Assembly (NCBI RefSeq): GCF_003369915.1
Contig: NW_022881603.1
Location: 1,736,001-1,800,000, forward strand
Length of the DNA: 64,000 bases
Direction of reading: 5' to 3'
Origin: Drosophila miranda
Lineage: Eukaryota > Arthropoda > Insecta > Diptera > Drosophilidae
In this document: piece after piece, positions 12,726-23,404 of the stretch
How positions within the stretch are numbered: position 1 is the stretch's first letter
Layout: each line of letters begins with the position of its first letter
Notes under the pieces: generated by a model
Told to the model about the DNA's origin: nothing
The model's input: the letters and a program-made list of their open reading frames with translations, nothing else
Database searches by the model: none
Position numbers and translations under genes: made by a program

Positions 12726-12929
12726 ATAAATTAATGAAACGAGAGTTTCATTTAATAATTTTGAAAATACGAGCTGGACAGGCTGTATTTTAATAGATAA
12801 CAAAATATGTATATCTATTGTAATTGAAAAATAAAAAATTTTCGCGACGGTGGCGTTTTCGAGCCGGAACATCGAAAGAGAAAAAATAATAATCCGAAAC
12901 ATCGAAAGTGCTTAATGGCTAGAATTGAA
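12726..12929. repeat. Compound spacer S2+S1
   Basis: Same as 10224-10428 apart from a one-base loss in GAGCCGGAAC. Confidence 0.75.
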
Positions 12930-14048
12930 ACGAGGTGGAACGTTGTGAGTTGCTGCGGACACCGCAACTCTACAGTTATACCCGATACTAAGTCAGTATG
13001 ATTCCTGCGGCAGACGCCGCTAATATTGAACCACACGACAAAGAGTGCGTGCGAGAGAGACAGAAAATCAGTCTGAACGTGACGTCGGGCGCTGCGTAGC
13101 CACTGAAAATTGATTTCTTGCTTTTGGCTACAAAAATGATCCGATCTGATCCAGATTCAGAAATCTGATAAATATGGTCATTATCTATGATTCTGCGTTT
13201 TTAGTTTTCTTGAATGTCCAATATTGTGGATGCAACAGATTTTCGTCTTTTGTGGGGGCGGAAGGGGTGGGGCAAAATTCTGAGATAAACGTTTTACAGT
13301 GAGATCTAACAGAAGTGCGGATACCAAATTTGGTTACTCTAGCCTTAATAGTCTCTGAGATTTGTGGATGCCCCAGATTTTCGTCCTTTGCGGGGGCGGA
13401 AGGGGGTGTGGCGAAATTTGGACACGAAACGGTCAAGGTCCGATATCACAGGAGTGTGGATACCAAATTTGGTTGCTCTGGCTCTTATAGGTTCTGAGAT
13501 CCTTGAACTCATATTTTGCAATTGACAAAACCGACCATGAAACCTGTGTGTTAGAGAGAGACAGAGCGAGAAAGAATGAAATTGTTTTCTTGATTCTGGC
13601 TATAATCATTATACGATCTGGTTCAGATTTTGCACTGTAGAAGATATGGTCATCCTCACCGATTCTGCGTTTTTGGTTTTATCGTATCTTTAAAAATGTG
13701 GATGCCACAGACTTTCGTCCTTTGTGGGGGCGGAAGGGGGCGGGGCGAAGTTTTGAAATACTTTTGTAGCAGTGACATATCACAGAAGTCTGGATCCAAA
13801 ACATCGTTGCTCTAGCTTTTATAGTCTTTGAGCACTAGGCGCTGAAGGGGACGGACGGACGGACGGACGGACGGACGGACGGACGGACAGACGGACAGAC
13901 AGACAGGGCTCAATCGACTCGGCTATTGATGCTGATCAAGAATATATATACTTTATGGGGTCGGAAACGATTCCTTCTGGACGTTACACACATCCACTTT
14001 TACCACAAATCTAATATACCCCAATACTCATTTTGAGTATCGGGTATA
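12930..14048 (+). repeat. ISY-like unit 12 (type A)
   Basis: First half of the second A-B dimer. It has a long GACG run at about 13850-13895. Confidence 0.83.
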
Positions 14049-14051
14049 AAA

Positions 14052-15151
14052 ACGAGGGGGAACGTTGTGAGTTGCTGCGGACACCGCAACTCTACAGTTA
14101 TACCCGATACTTAGTCAGTATGCTCTCCTCCGGCAGACGCCGCTAATATTAAACGACACGACAAAGAGTGCGTGCGAGAGAGACAGAAAATCAGTCTGAG
14201 CGTGACGTCGGGGGCTGTGTAGCCAGTGCAAATTGATTTGTTCCTTTTGGCTATAAAAATGATCTGATCTAATCCAGATTTAGCAATCTGATAGATATGA
14301 TCATTATCTATGATTCTGCGTTTTTAGTTTTCTCGTATCCTCAATATTGTGGATGCAACAGATTTTCGTCCTTTGTGGGGGCGGAAGGTGGTGGGGCGAA
14401 ATTTTGAGATACACGTTTTATAGTAAGAGCTAACAGGAGTGCGGATACCGAATTTGGTTACTCTAGCCTTAATAGTCTCTGAGATTTGTGAATATCTCCA
14501 GATTTTCATCCTTTGCGGGGGCGGAAGGGGGTGTGGCGAAATTTTGAAACAAACTCGTCTCGGTCCGATATATTAGGAGTGTGGATACCAAATTTGGTTG
14601 CTCTAGCTTTTATAGTCTCTGAGATCTAGGCGCTAATGTTTTACTCTAAGCAAAGCCGGCTATGCTACGTGTGTGTTAGACAGGGCGAGAAAAAATGAAA
14701 TTGTTTTCTTGATGCTGGCTATAATAATAATACGATCTTATTCAAATTCTGCAGTCTAAAAGATATGGTCATTCTCTACGATTCTGCGTTTTTGGTTTTC
14801 TCGTATCTTTAAAATTGTGGATGCCACAGATTTTCGTCCCTTGTTGGGGCGGAAGTGGGCGGGGCGAAGTTTTCAAATATTTTTGTAGCAGTGACATATC
14901 CCAGAAGTCTGGATCCAAAACATCGTTGCTCTAGCTCTTATAGTTTTTGAGCACTAGGCGCTAATAGGGACGGACAGACGGACGGACGGACAGACGGACA
15001 GACAGACAGGGCTCAATCGACTCGGCTATTGATGCTGATCAAGAATATATATACTTTATAGGGTCGGAAACGATTCCTTCTGCACGTTACACACATCCAC
15101 TTTTACCACAAATCTAATATACCCCAATACTCATTTTGAGTATCGGGTATA
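14052..15151 (+). repeat. ISY-like unit 13 (type B)
   Basis: Second half of the dimer begun by unit 12. It carries GAATATCTCCAG, a private change from unit 11. Confidence 0.83.
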
Positions 15152-15356
15152 ATAAATTAATGAAACGAGAGTTTCATTTAATAATTTGGAAAATACGAGC
15201 TGGACAGGCTGTATTTTAATAGATAACAAAATATGTATATCTATTGTAATTGAAAAATAAAAAATTTTCGCGACGGTGGCGTTTTCGAGGCCGGAACATC
15301 GAAAGAGAAAAAATAATAATCCGAAACATCGAAAGTGCTTAATGGCTAGAATTGAA
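15152..15356. repeat. Compound spacer S2+S1
   Basis: Last compound spacer in the array. Units 14 to 17 follow without spacers. Confidence 0.75.
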
Positions 15357-16475
15357 ACGAGGTGGAACGTTGTGAGTTGCTGCGGACACCGCAACTCTAC
15401 AGTTATACCCGATACTAAGTCAGTATGATTCCTGCGGCAGACGCCGCTAATATTGAACCACACGAAAAGAGTGCGTGCGAGAGAGACAGAAAATCAGTCT
15501 GAACGTGACGTCGGGCGCTGCGTAGCCACTGAAAATTGATTTCTTGCTTTTGGCTACAAAAATGATCCGATCTGATCCAGATTCAGCAATCTGATAGATA
15601 TGGTCATTATCTATGATTCTGCGTTTTTAGTTTTCTCGAATGTGCAATATTGTGGATGCAACAGATTTTCGTCTTTTGTGGGGGCGGAAGGGGGTGGGGC
15701 AAAATTCTGAGATAAACGTTTTACAGTGAGATCTAACAGAAGTGCGGATACCAAATTTGGTTACTCTAGCCTTAATAGTCTCTGAGATTTGTGGATGCCC
15801 CAGATTTTCGTTCTTTGCGGGGGCGGAAGGGGGTGTGGCGAAATTTGGACACGAAACGGTCAAGGTCCGATATCACAGGAGTGTGGATACCAAATTTGGT
15901 TGCTCTGGCTCTTATAGGTTCTGAGATCCTTGAACTCATATTTTGCAATTGACAAAACCGACCATGAAACCTGTGTGTTAGAGAGAGACAGAGCGAGAAA
16001 GAATGAAATTGTTTTCTTGATTCTGGCTATAATCATTATACGATCTGGTTCAGATTTTGCACTGTAGAAGATATGGTCATCCTCACCGATTCTGCGTTTT
16101 TGGTTTTATCGTATCTTTAAAAATGTGGATGCCACAGATTTTCGTCCTTTGTGGGGGCGGAAGTGGGCGGGGCGAAGTTTTGAAATATTTTTGTGGCAGT
16201 GACATATCACAGAAGTCTGGATCCAAAACATCGTTGCTCTAGCTTTTATAGTCTTTGAGCACTAGGCGCTGAAGGGGACGGACGGACGGACGGACGGACG
16301 GACGGACGGACGGACAGACGGACAGACAGACAGGGCTCAATCGACTCGGCTATTGATGCTGATCAAGAATATATATACTTTATGGGGTCGGAAACGATTC
16401 CTTCTGGACGTTACACACATCCACTTTTACCACAAATCTAATATACCCCAATACTCATTTTGAGTATCGGGTATA
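15357..16475 (+). repeat. ISY-like unit 14 (type A)
   Basis: Resembles units 10 and 12 but is followed directly by a type A unit, so the A-B dimer register ends here. Confidence 0.82.
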
Positions 16476-16478
16476 AAA

Positions 16479-17607
16479 ACGAGGGGGAACGTTGTGAGTT
16501 GCTGCGGACACCGCAACTCTACAGTTATACCCGATACTTAGTCAGTATGCTCTCCTCCGGCAGACGCCGCTAATATTAAACGACACGACAAAGAGTGCGT
16601 GCGAGAGAGACAGAAAATCAGTCTGAGCGTGACGTCGGGCGCTGCGTAGCCAGTGCAAATTGATTTGTTCCGTTTGGCTATAAAAATTATCTGATCTGGT
16701 CCAGATTCAGCAATCTGATAGATATGGTCCTTATCTATGATTCTGCGTTTTTAGTTTTCTCGAATGTGCAATTTTGTGGATGCAACAGATTTTCGTCCTT
16801 TGTGGGGGCGGAAGTGGGTGGGGCGAAATTCTGAGATATACGTTTTATAGTGAGATCTAACAAAAGTGCGGATACCAAATTTGGTTACTCTAGCCTTAAT
16901 AGTCTCTGAGATTTGTGGATGCCCCAGATTTTCGTCCTTTGCGGGGGCGGAAGGGGGTGTGGCTAAATTGGGACACGAAACGGTCAAGATCCGATATCAC
17001 AGGAGTGTGGATACCAAATTTGGTTGCTCTGGCTCTAATAGGTTCTGAGATCCTTGAACTCATATTTTGCAATTGGCAAAACCGACCATGAAACCTGTGT
17101 GTTAGAGAGAGACAGAGCGAGAAAGAATGAAATTGTTTTCTTGATTCTGGCTATAATCATTATACGATCTGGTTCAGATTTTGCACTGTAGAAGATATGG
17201 TCATCCTCACCGATTCTGCGTTTTTGGTTTTATCGTATCTTTAAAAATGTGGATGCCACAGACTTTCGTCCTTTGTGGGGGCGGAAGTGGGCGGGGCGAA
17301 GTTTTGAAATATTTTTGTAGCAGTGACATATCACAGAAGTCTGGATCCAAAACATCGTTGCTCTAGCTCTTATAGTCTTTGAGCACTAGGCGCTGAAGGG
17401 GACGTACGGACGGACGGACGGACGGACGGACGGACGGACGGACGGACAGACGGACAGACAGACAGGGCTCAATCGACTCGGCTATTGATGCTGATCAAGA
17501 ATATATATACTTTATGGGGTCGGAAACGATTCCTTCTGGACGTTACACACATCCACTTTTACCACAAATCTAATATACCCCAATACTCATTTTGAGTATC
17601 GGGTATA
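16479..17607 (+). repeat. ISY-like unit 15 (A' variant)
   Basis: Shares private variants with unit 16 (GGCTAAATTGGGACACG, TCAAGATCCGATATC, GGCTCTAATAGG, GACGTACGGACGG). Units 15 and 16 are the most similar neighbours in the array. Confidence 0.84.
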
Positions 17608-17610
17608 AAA

Positions 17611-18731
17611 ACGAGGGGGAACGTTGTGAGTTGCTGCGGACACCGCAACTCTACAGTTATACCCGATACTTAGTCAGTATGCTCTCCTCCGGCAGACGCC
17701 GCTAATATTAAACGACACGACAAAGAGTGCGTGCGAGAGAGACAGAAAATCAGTCTGAGCGTGACGTCGGGCGCTGCGTAGCCAGTGCAAATTGATTTGT
17801 TCCGTTTGGCTATAAAAATTATCTGATCTGGTCCAGATTCAGCAATCTGATAGATATGGTCCTTATCTATGATTCTGCGTTTTTAGTTTTCTCGAATGTG
17901 CAATTTTGTGGATGCAACAGATTTTCGTCCTTTGTGGGGGCGGAAGTGGGTGGGGCGAAATTCTGAGATATACGTTTTATAGTGAGATCTAACAAAAGTG
18001 CGGATACCAAATTTGGTTACTCTAGCCTTAATAGTCTCTGAGATTTGTGGATGCCCCAGATTTTCGTCCTTTGCGGGGGCGGAAGGGGGTGTGGCTAAAT
18101 TGGGACACGAAACGGTCAAGATCCGATATCACAGGAGTGTGGATACCAAATTTGGTTGCTCTGGCTCTAATAGGTTCTGAGATCCTTGAACTCATATTTT
18201 GCAATTGGCAAAACCGACCATGAAACCTGTGTGTTAGAGAGAGACAGAGCGAGAAAGAATGAAATTGTTTTCTTGATTCTGGCTATAATCATTATACGAT
18301 CTGGTTCAGATTTTGCACTGTAGAAGATATGGTCATCCTCACCGATTCTGCGTTTTTGGTTTTATCGTATCTTTAAAAATGTGGATGCCACAGACTTTCG
18401 TCCTTTGTGGGGGCGGAAGTGGGCGGGGCGAAGTTTTGAAATATTTTTGTAGCAGTGACATATCACAGAAGTCTGGATCCAAAACATCGTTGCTCTACCT
18501 CTTATAGTCTTTGAGCACTAGGCGCTGAAGGGGACGTACGGACGGACGGACGGACGGACGGACGGACGGACAGACGGACAGACAGACAGGGCTCAATCGA
18601 CTCGGCTATTGATGCTGATCAAGAATATATATACTTTATGGGGTCGGAAACGATTCCTTCTGGACGTTACACACATCCACTTTTACCACAAATCTAATAT
18701 ACCCCAATACTCATTTTGAGTATCGGGTATA
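17611..18731 (+). repeat. ISY-like unit 16 (A' variant, near-copy of unit 15)
   Basis: Differs from unit 15 mainly by a shorter GACG run and CTCTACCTC for CTCTAGCTC. This indicates a very recent duplication or conversion. Confidence 0.84.
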
Positions 18732-18734
18732 AAA

Positions 18735-19692
18735 ACGAGGGGGAACGTTGTGAGTTGCTGCGGACACCGCAACTCTACAGTTATACCCGATACTTAGTCA
18801 GTATGCTCTCCTCCGGCAGACGCCGCTAATATTAAACGACACGACAAAGAGTGCGTGCGAGAGAGACAGAAAATCAGTCTGAGCGTGACGTCGGGCGCTG
18901 CGTAGCCAGTGCAAATTGATTTGTTCCGTTTGGCTATAAAAATTATCTGATCTGGTCCAGATTCAGCAATCTGATAGATATGGTCCTTATCTATGATTCT
19001 GCGTTTTTAGTTTTCTCGAATGTGCAATTTTGTGGATGCAACAGATTTTCGTTCTTTGTGGGGCGGAAGTGGGTGGGGCGAAATTCTGAGATATACGTTT
19101 TATAGTGAGATCTAAGAAAAGTGCAGATACCAAATTTGGTTACTCTAGCCTTAATAGTCTCTGAGATTTGTGGATGCCCCAGATTTTCGTCCTTTGCGGG
19201 GGCGAAAGGGGGTGTGGCGAAATTTGGACACGAAACGGTCAAGGTCCGATATCACAGGAGTGTGGATACCAAATTTGGTTGCTCTGGCTCTTATAGGTTC
19301 TGAGATCCTTGAACTCATATTTTGCAATTGGCAAAACCGACCATGAAACCTGTGTGTTAGAGAGAGACAGAGCGAGAAAGAATTAAATTGTTTTCTTGAT
19401 TCTGGCTATAATAATTATACGATCTGGTTGAGATCTTTAATTCTAAAACATATAGTTATCCTCTACGATTCTGCGTTTTTGGTTTTCTCGTATCTTTAAA
19501 ATTGTGGATGCCACAGATTTTCGTCCTTTGTGGGGGCGGAAGTGGGCGGGGTGAAGTTTTGAAATATTTTTGTAGCAGTGACATAACACAGAAGTCTGGA
19601 TCCAAAACATCGTTACTCTAGCTCTTATAGTCTTTGAGCACTGGGCGCTGAAGGGGACGGACAGACGGACGGACGGACAGACGGACAGACGG
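18735..19692 (+). repeat. ISY-like unit 17, left part (split by LTR element)
   Basis: The unit stops inside its microsatellite at GACAGACGG, where the retrotransposon at 19693 begins. The rest of the unit resumes at 29008. Confidence 0.88.
19689..19692. other. Target-site duplication (left)
   Basis: ACGG immediately before the left LTR matches ACGG at 29008-29011 immediately after the right LTR. Four bases is the usual Gypsy-family duplication size. The target is repetitive (GACGGACAG), so a chance match is possible, but both LTR ends and the split unit agree. Confidence 0.8.
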
Positions 19693-21908
19693 TGTAAGGA
19701 AGTTCTCAGGCCGAGGTATAGCTTCTCAGTCTGTCCAGGGCCCGGTCCTTCCCCACAGCAAAATTTGTTGTGTGAGGACCTAAGGGGAGAGCCGTTCGCA
19801 GCGAAAGCGCACCCGTGGGGTGGATCGAGGCGCGGGTGAACCCGTGCTTGGGGAGGTGGGTGTCTTTATTGTGGGGGGAATAAATGACAAAAATTTACAA
19901 CATTTTCGGGAAAACTTCTGGTTCTGTGCGTACACCCTGCCTACTGCACCGATCTATCCCCCCCAGAGCTCACATACGTGAGGTGGCTCACCCTTGCTTT
20001 CCCTTCCTTGGGTCCGGCGGCCGGTCCTCGTCGGTGGCTTCCTTTGCACACCGCGGTCACAGCTGGTTTTTATTCACCGCGTCCGGCTTATTGCGTACAC
20101 GGCGCGGTCACGGCTAGTTTTTAAATCTATTTTGGCTTCCGCCGCACAACCGGTCTGGCTCAGCCCTCCGAGATCACTCCCGAGCTTGGCTCGCGCTGGA
20201 CCGTGCCAGGCCTCGGCTTTTCATTTTCGCAGCTTCTCTGCCGCTTCGCTGCTGCGCCGCCTTCGGCTGCCGGCCTCGGCTGCGTGGGTGTATGGCTGCG
20301 TGGGTGTATTGCCTGCTTCGCCGTCGGCTCTTTTCCTCGGCTGCGTTGGCGTAAGACCGATCGGCGGCTTCTCTGCCGCTTCGCTCTCTTTCATGTTGTC
20401 TCTTTTCGTCTGGGTATAGCCGTTCTCTTCCTTGCGTTGGCTGCGTTGGCGTAAGAGCGTATCTCTTTCGTGTTGGTTCTCTTCGCCTTCGTATAGCCGT
20501 GGTGTGCGTCTCTCTTCGCTGCGTGGCCGTAGTGTGCGTCTCTCTTACGTGTTGGTTCTCTTAGTTCTAATAAGTAAACGAGGGGGAACGTTGTGAGTTG
20601 CTGCGGAAACCGCAACTCTACAGTTATACCCGATACTAAGTCAGTATGGCTCTCCTTCGGCAGACGCCGCTAATATTGAACCACACGACAAAGAGAGTGC
20701 GTGCGAGAGAGACAGAAAATCAGTCTGAGCGTGACGTCGGGCGCTGCGTAGCCACTGCAAATTGATTTCTTGCTTTTGGCTACAAAAATGATCCGATCTG
20801 ATCCAGATTCAGCAATCTGATAGATATGGTCGTTATCTATGATTCTGCGTTTTTAGTTTTCTCGAATCTGCAATATTGTGGATGCAACAGATTTTCGTCT
20901 TTTGTGTGGGCGGAAGGGGTGGGGCGAAATTCTGAGATGTACGTTTTATAGTGAGATCTAACAGAAGTGCGGATACCAAATTTGGTTACTCTAGCCTTAA
21001 TAGTCTCTGAGATTTGTGGATGCCCCAGATTTTCGTCCTTTGCGGGGGCGAAAGGGGGTGTGGCGAAATTTGGACACGAAACGGTCAAGGCCCTATATCA
21101 CAGGAGTGTGGATACCAAATTTGGTTGCTCTGGCTCTTATAGGTTCTGAGATCCTTGAACTCATATTTTGCAATTGGCAAAACCGACCATGAAACCTGTG
21201 TGTTAGAGAGAGACAGAGCGAGAAAGTATGAAATTGTTTTCTTGATTCTGGCTATAATAATTATACGATCTGGTTGAGAACATATAGTCATCCTCTACGA
21301 TTCTGCGTTTTTGGTTTTATCGTATCTTTAAAAATGTGGATGCAACAGATTTTCGTCCTTTGTGGGGGCGGAAGTGGGCGGGGCGAAGTTTTGAAATATT
21401 TTTGTAGCAGTGACATATCACAGAAGTCTGGATCCAAAACATCGTTGCTCTAGCTCTTATAGTCTTTGAGCACTAGGCGCTGAAGGGGACGGACGGACGG
21501 ACGGACGGACGGACGGACGGACAGACGGACAGACAGACAGGGCTCAATCGACTCGGCTATTGATGCTGATCAAGAATCTATATACTTTATGGGGTCGGAA
21601 ATGATTCCTTCTGGACGTTACACACATCCACTTTTACCACAAATCTAATATACCCCAATACTCATTTTGAGTATCGGGTATAAAAAGGCCTACTGTTTTC
21701 GGGTTTCTTAGCCTATTTCTTACTTTAATGGGTGAAAATAAGGATTCATTGTTGCTTGTCTTGGTAATACTAATAATAATAAAAGTAATAAAATCGGATA
21801 ATAGTGATAATGAACTGAGATAATAATGAAAATAGATAACAAGCCGGTGGGGCGGTCCCTTCAGGGGATGGTGTCGTGGTCAGTGTTGTGGAGGCTTATG
21901 CCTTCACA
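19693..21908 (-). repeat. Left (3') LTR, interrupted by an ISY copy
   Basis: Runs from TGTAAGGAAGTTCTCAGG to ATGCCTTCACA. Without the ISY insertion at 20578-21682 it is about 1.11 kb. Relative to the right LTR it lacks a 375-bp block after GTGCTTGGGGAG and has an extra GC-rich stretch of about 55 bp near 20400-20460. Confidence 0.88.
20578..21682 (+). mobile_element. Single ISY-like insertion inside the left LTR
   Basis: A full 1.1-kb unit, in the same orientation as the array, interrupts the LTR between TAATAAGTAA and TAAAAAGGCC. The right LTR shows the empty site (AATAAGTAAATAATAAAAAA). The ends seen are ACGAGGGGGAACG and GAGTATCGGGTA, with no target duplication, which fits an A/T-target Helitron-like insertion. 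It carries GGAAACCGCAAC and TATGGCTCTCCTTCGG variants not seen in array units. Confidence 0.85.
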
Positions 21909-21918
21909 CTCCTTTCCT
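21909..21918 (-). promoter_or_regulatory. Polypurine tract
   Basis: Read on the minus strand, AGGAAAGGAG lies directly before the 3' LTR start TGTGAAGGC. The position and purine content fit the plus-strand primer of LTR elements. Confidence 0.65.
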
Positions 21919-22092
21919 ACTTCGGGGTGGGGCGCGGTGAAATGCGCACCAAATTTCCGCTGATGCATACGCGGAAGCGTTGGCCGTGGTGGTGTTCTAG
22001 GCTGCGGATCCGGCTGCGCCCGTGACGCGCCGCGTTTGCCTGAGCGCTGGCGCCTTCCAGCCGGCTTTGCGGGATGCGGCGGTCAATCGTGC

Positions 22093-22506
22093 TTACCCGC
22101 CAGGCGTGCTTACCCGCCAGGCGACTGGGGCGATTGGCCATTCCTGCTCCTCCTGCAGCGCGTTTAGCTCGGGCATCCCCTCGAACGCTGTGAGCAGTCC
22201 GCCCGCCTCTGCCTCTTCCAAGCCCAATGACAGGTCGCTGTCCTCGTTTGGTTGGCTCGGGTTTCCTGGTTCGGCCTCTCGGGCCGTGCAGCTCGTCGGT
22301 TCCGGGTTCGGGGCGTTGTGGTCGGTGGGAACTGGCGATAGCCACTTCATTGGTGCGTGGTTCAGCGGCTTCCAATCGGGATTCTCCCCTCTTTCCGGGG
22401 CTGCCGCCTCCTCCTGCGCGTCCCACTCCTGCAGTCTGGCGTGCCACCCGTCGTCCCAGCTGGTGTCCGGGATCGGGCCGTTTGGGTTCTCCTGTTGATG
22501 GTCCAT
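22093..22506 (-). CDS. Putative accessory ORF of the LTR element
   Basis: A 137-codon frame lies between the integrase remnant and the 3' LTR. Its predicted product is acidic and rich in Trp, Glu, Pro and Ala (for example SWDDGWHARLQEWDAQEEAA). I prefer it to the overlapping 220-codon Arg/Gly/Pro-rich frame at 21917-22579, whose composition looks like a reverse reading of GC-rich DNA. No domain is recognised and no signal peptide or membrane span is visible, so it is not an obvious envelope gene. It could be an extra ORF of the element or the displaced tail of pol. Confidence 0.35.
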   Translation of the reverse strand: MDHQQENPNGPIPDTSWDDGWHARLQEWDAQEEAAAPERGENPDWKPLNHAPMKWLSPVPTDHNAPNPEPTSCTAREAEPGNPSQPNEDSDLSLGLEEAEAGGLLTAFEGMPELNALQEEQEWPIAPVAWRVSTPGG

Positions 22507-22798
22507 GCTGCGTGATGTTTCCCGGTTCTGCTTGCGGGGTCGGGGAGTGGTGCCTTGCTTGTGTCCTTGGGTTGTCCATGTCGGATCTGGTAGGGGGAAG
22601 AAACCTTGTTTGGTTAGAACCTGACCTGTGCCACTGATGTGCCCTGTGCCCTGGGTTTCCCTGATCGGTTCATTTTCTAGTTTCTGGCTATTTCTTACTC
22701 TAATCCCCTAAGGGGAGTTAAGCTATCTTACTGCGTGTGTACGCGGTTGCCCCTTGTGGGGCGAGGACATTACGGCAGCGCACTACCATAAGTGGCCC

Positions 22799-23404
22799 TC
22801 ATGAACTCGCCGTTTTCCTGGTGCTGGGGTCGTCCTCATCGTTGTCTTCGTTGTCTTCTTCGTTTTCGCTGGTGAGGGTGTGCTCGACGTCGTCGCTGGT
22901 GAGGGTGTGCTCGTGGTCGTGGTAGGCCTTGGGGTCGGCTAGTCCGTCCTTTCGTCGTTGTCTTCGCGGATGCTTCTGGAGTCGTGCTGTGGTGGGGGAA
23001 ATAAATTTTACTACTTTGTAAGGCCCCTCATATTTGAGAGCCAGTTTGGCAGCGAAGTTGTCCGCCGCTTTGGACAGGTGATGTTGGCGTAGCATCACGA
23101 GCGTCCCGTATGCCTGCTGGGTATTTTCCTGTACGATGGCGAAGATTTCCTTGAGTCGCTTGGCCTTGTCGGTTGGGATCTCTGTCACTTCGCCTAGTCC
23201 TGGGGTCGCCTCTTCGTACAAGGCTCCAGGCAACCGAGGTTCCCGGCCGAGTACGATGAATGCTGGGCTGAAGCCTGTGGTGTCCGATGTGCTGCTGTTG
23301 ATGGCTAGGCTGAATTCGGGCAGCAGCTCGTCCCATGTCCGCTGGTCTCCATCGATGTACTGGGCGATCATGGTTTTGTTGTGGGGTATAGGGCTTGCTG
23401 CCAC
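22799..23404 (-). pseudogene. Integrase C-terminal remnant (pol)
   Basis: The frame opens inside what is normally the end of the integrase catalytic core (NKTMIAQYIDGDQRTWDELL, then a Gypsy-type INSSTSDTTGFSPAFIVLGR motif). It continues through the C-terminal region with the conserved KYEGPYKVVKFISPTTARL segment and ends in an acidic tail. The zinc-binding region and the catalytic DDE triad are missing because the DNA upstream was deleted. It overlaps the protease frame at 23368-23404, which marks the deletion junction. In a complete element this region would insert viral-type cDNA into host DNA; here it is a fragment. Confidence 0.8.

Larger units (their letters stand above)
1..19692 (+). 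repeat. Tandem array of DINE-1/mini-me (ISY-like) elements
   Basis: Seventeen units stand head to tail, all in one orientation. Each begins near ACGAGGGGGAACG, runs through the hairpin GTTGCTGCGGACACCGCAAC and the subterminal motif TTATACCCGATACT, and ends with the inverse AGTATCGGGTATA. Each carries three related 130-150 bp sub-repeats (GTGGATGC.ACAGATTTTCG ... CAAATTTGGTT.CTCT), a (GACG)n(GACA)n microsatellite, and the tail GGCTCAATCGACTCGG. The tail and microsatellite are hallmarks of Drosophila DINE-1/mini-me non-autonomous Helitron-like elements; the 5' motif resembles the obscura-group ISY/ISX variants from memory. I see no transposase. Reading frames of 60-110 codons recur in every unit with shifted frames and stops and are not genes. 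Confidence 0.88.

Noticed and set aside
900..19690. Regularly spaced repeats as a CRISPR array
   Set aside because: Repeat units are 1.1 kb transposon copies with microsatellites in a eukaryotic context. There are no short repeat-spacer units or cas genes.
19884..20454. Plus-strand ORFs of 77-141 codons in the left LTR (and equivalents at 28124-28761)
   Set aside because: Low-complexity GC-rich LTR sequence on the strand opposite to the element's genes; the two LTR copies disagree in frame.
414..21149. Dozens of 60-110 codon ORFs with shared peptides (for example KARVTKFGIRTSVRSHYK and CRRYGHPHRFCVFGF)
   Set aside because: They recur because the ISY unit recurs, appear on both strands over the same DNA, and lengthen or break freely with one-base indels. 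They are shadows of sub-repeats.
21917..22579. 220-codon minus-strand ORF rich in Arg, Gly and Pro
   Set aside because: It overlaps a more protein-like 137-codon frame and has the composition of GC-rich shadow sequence. Kept only as an alternative in that entry.
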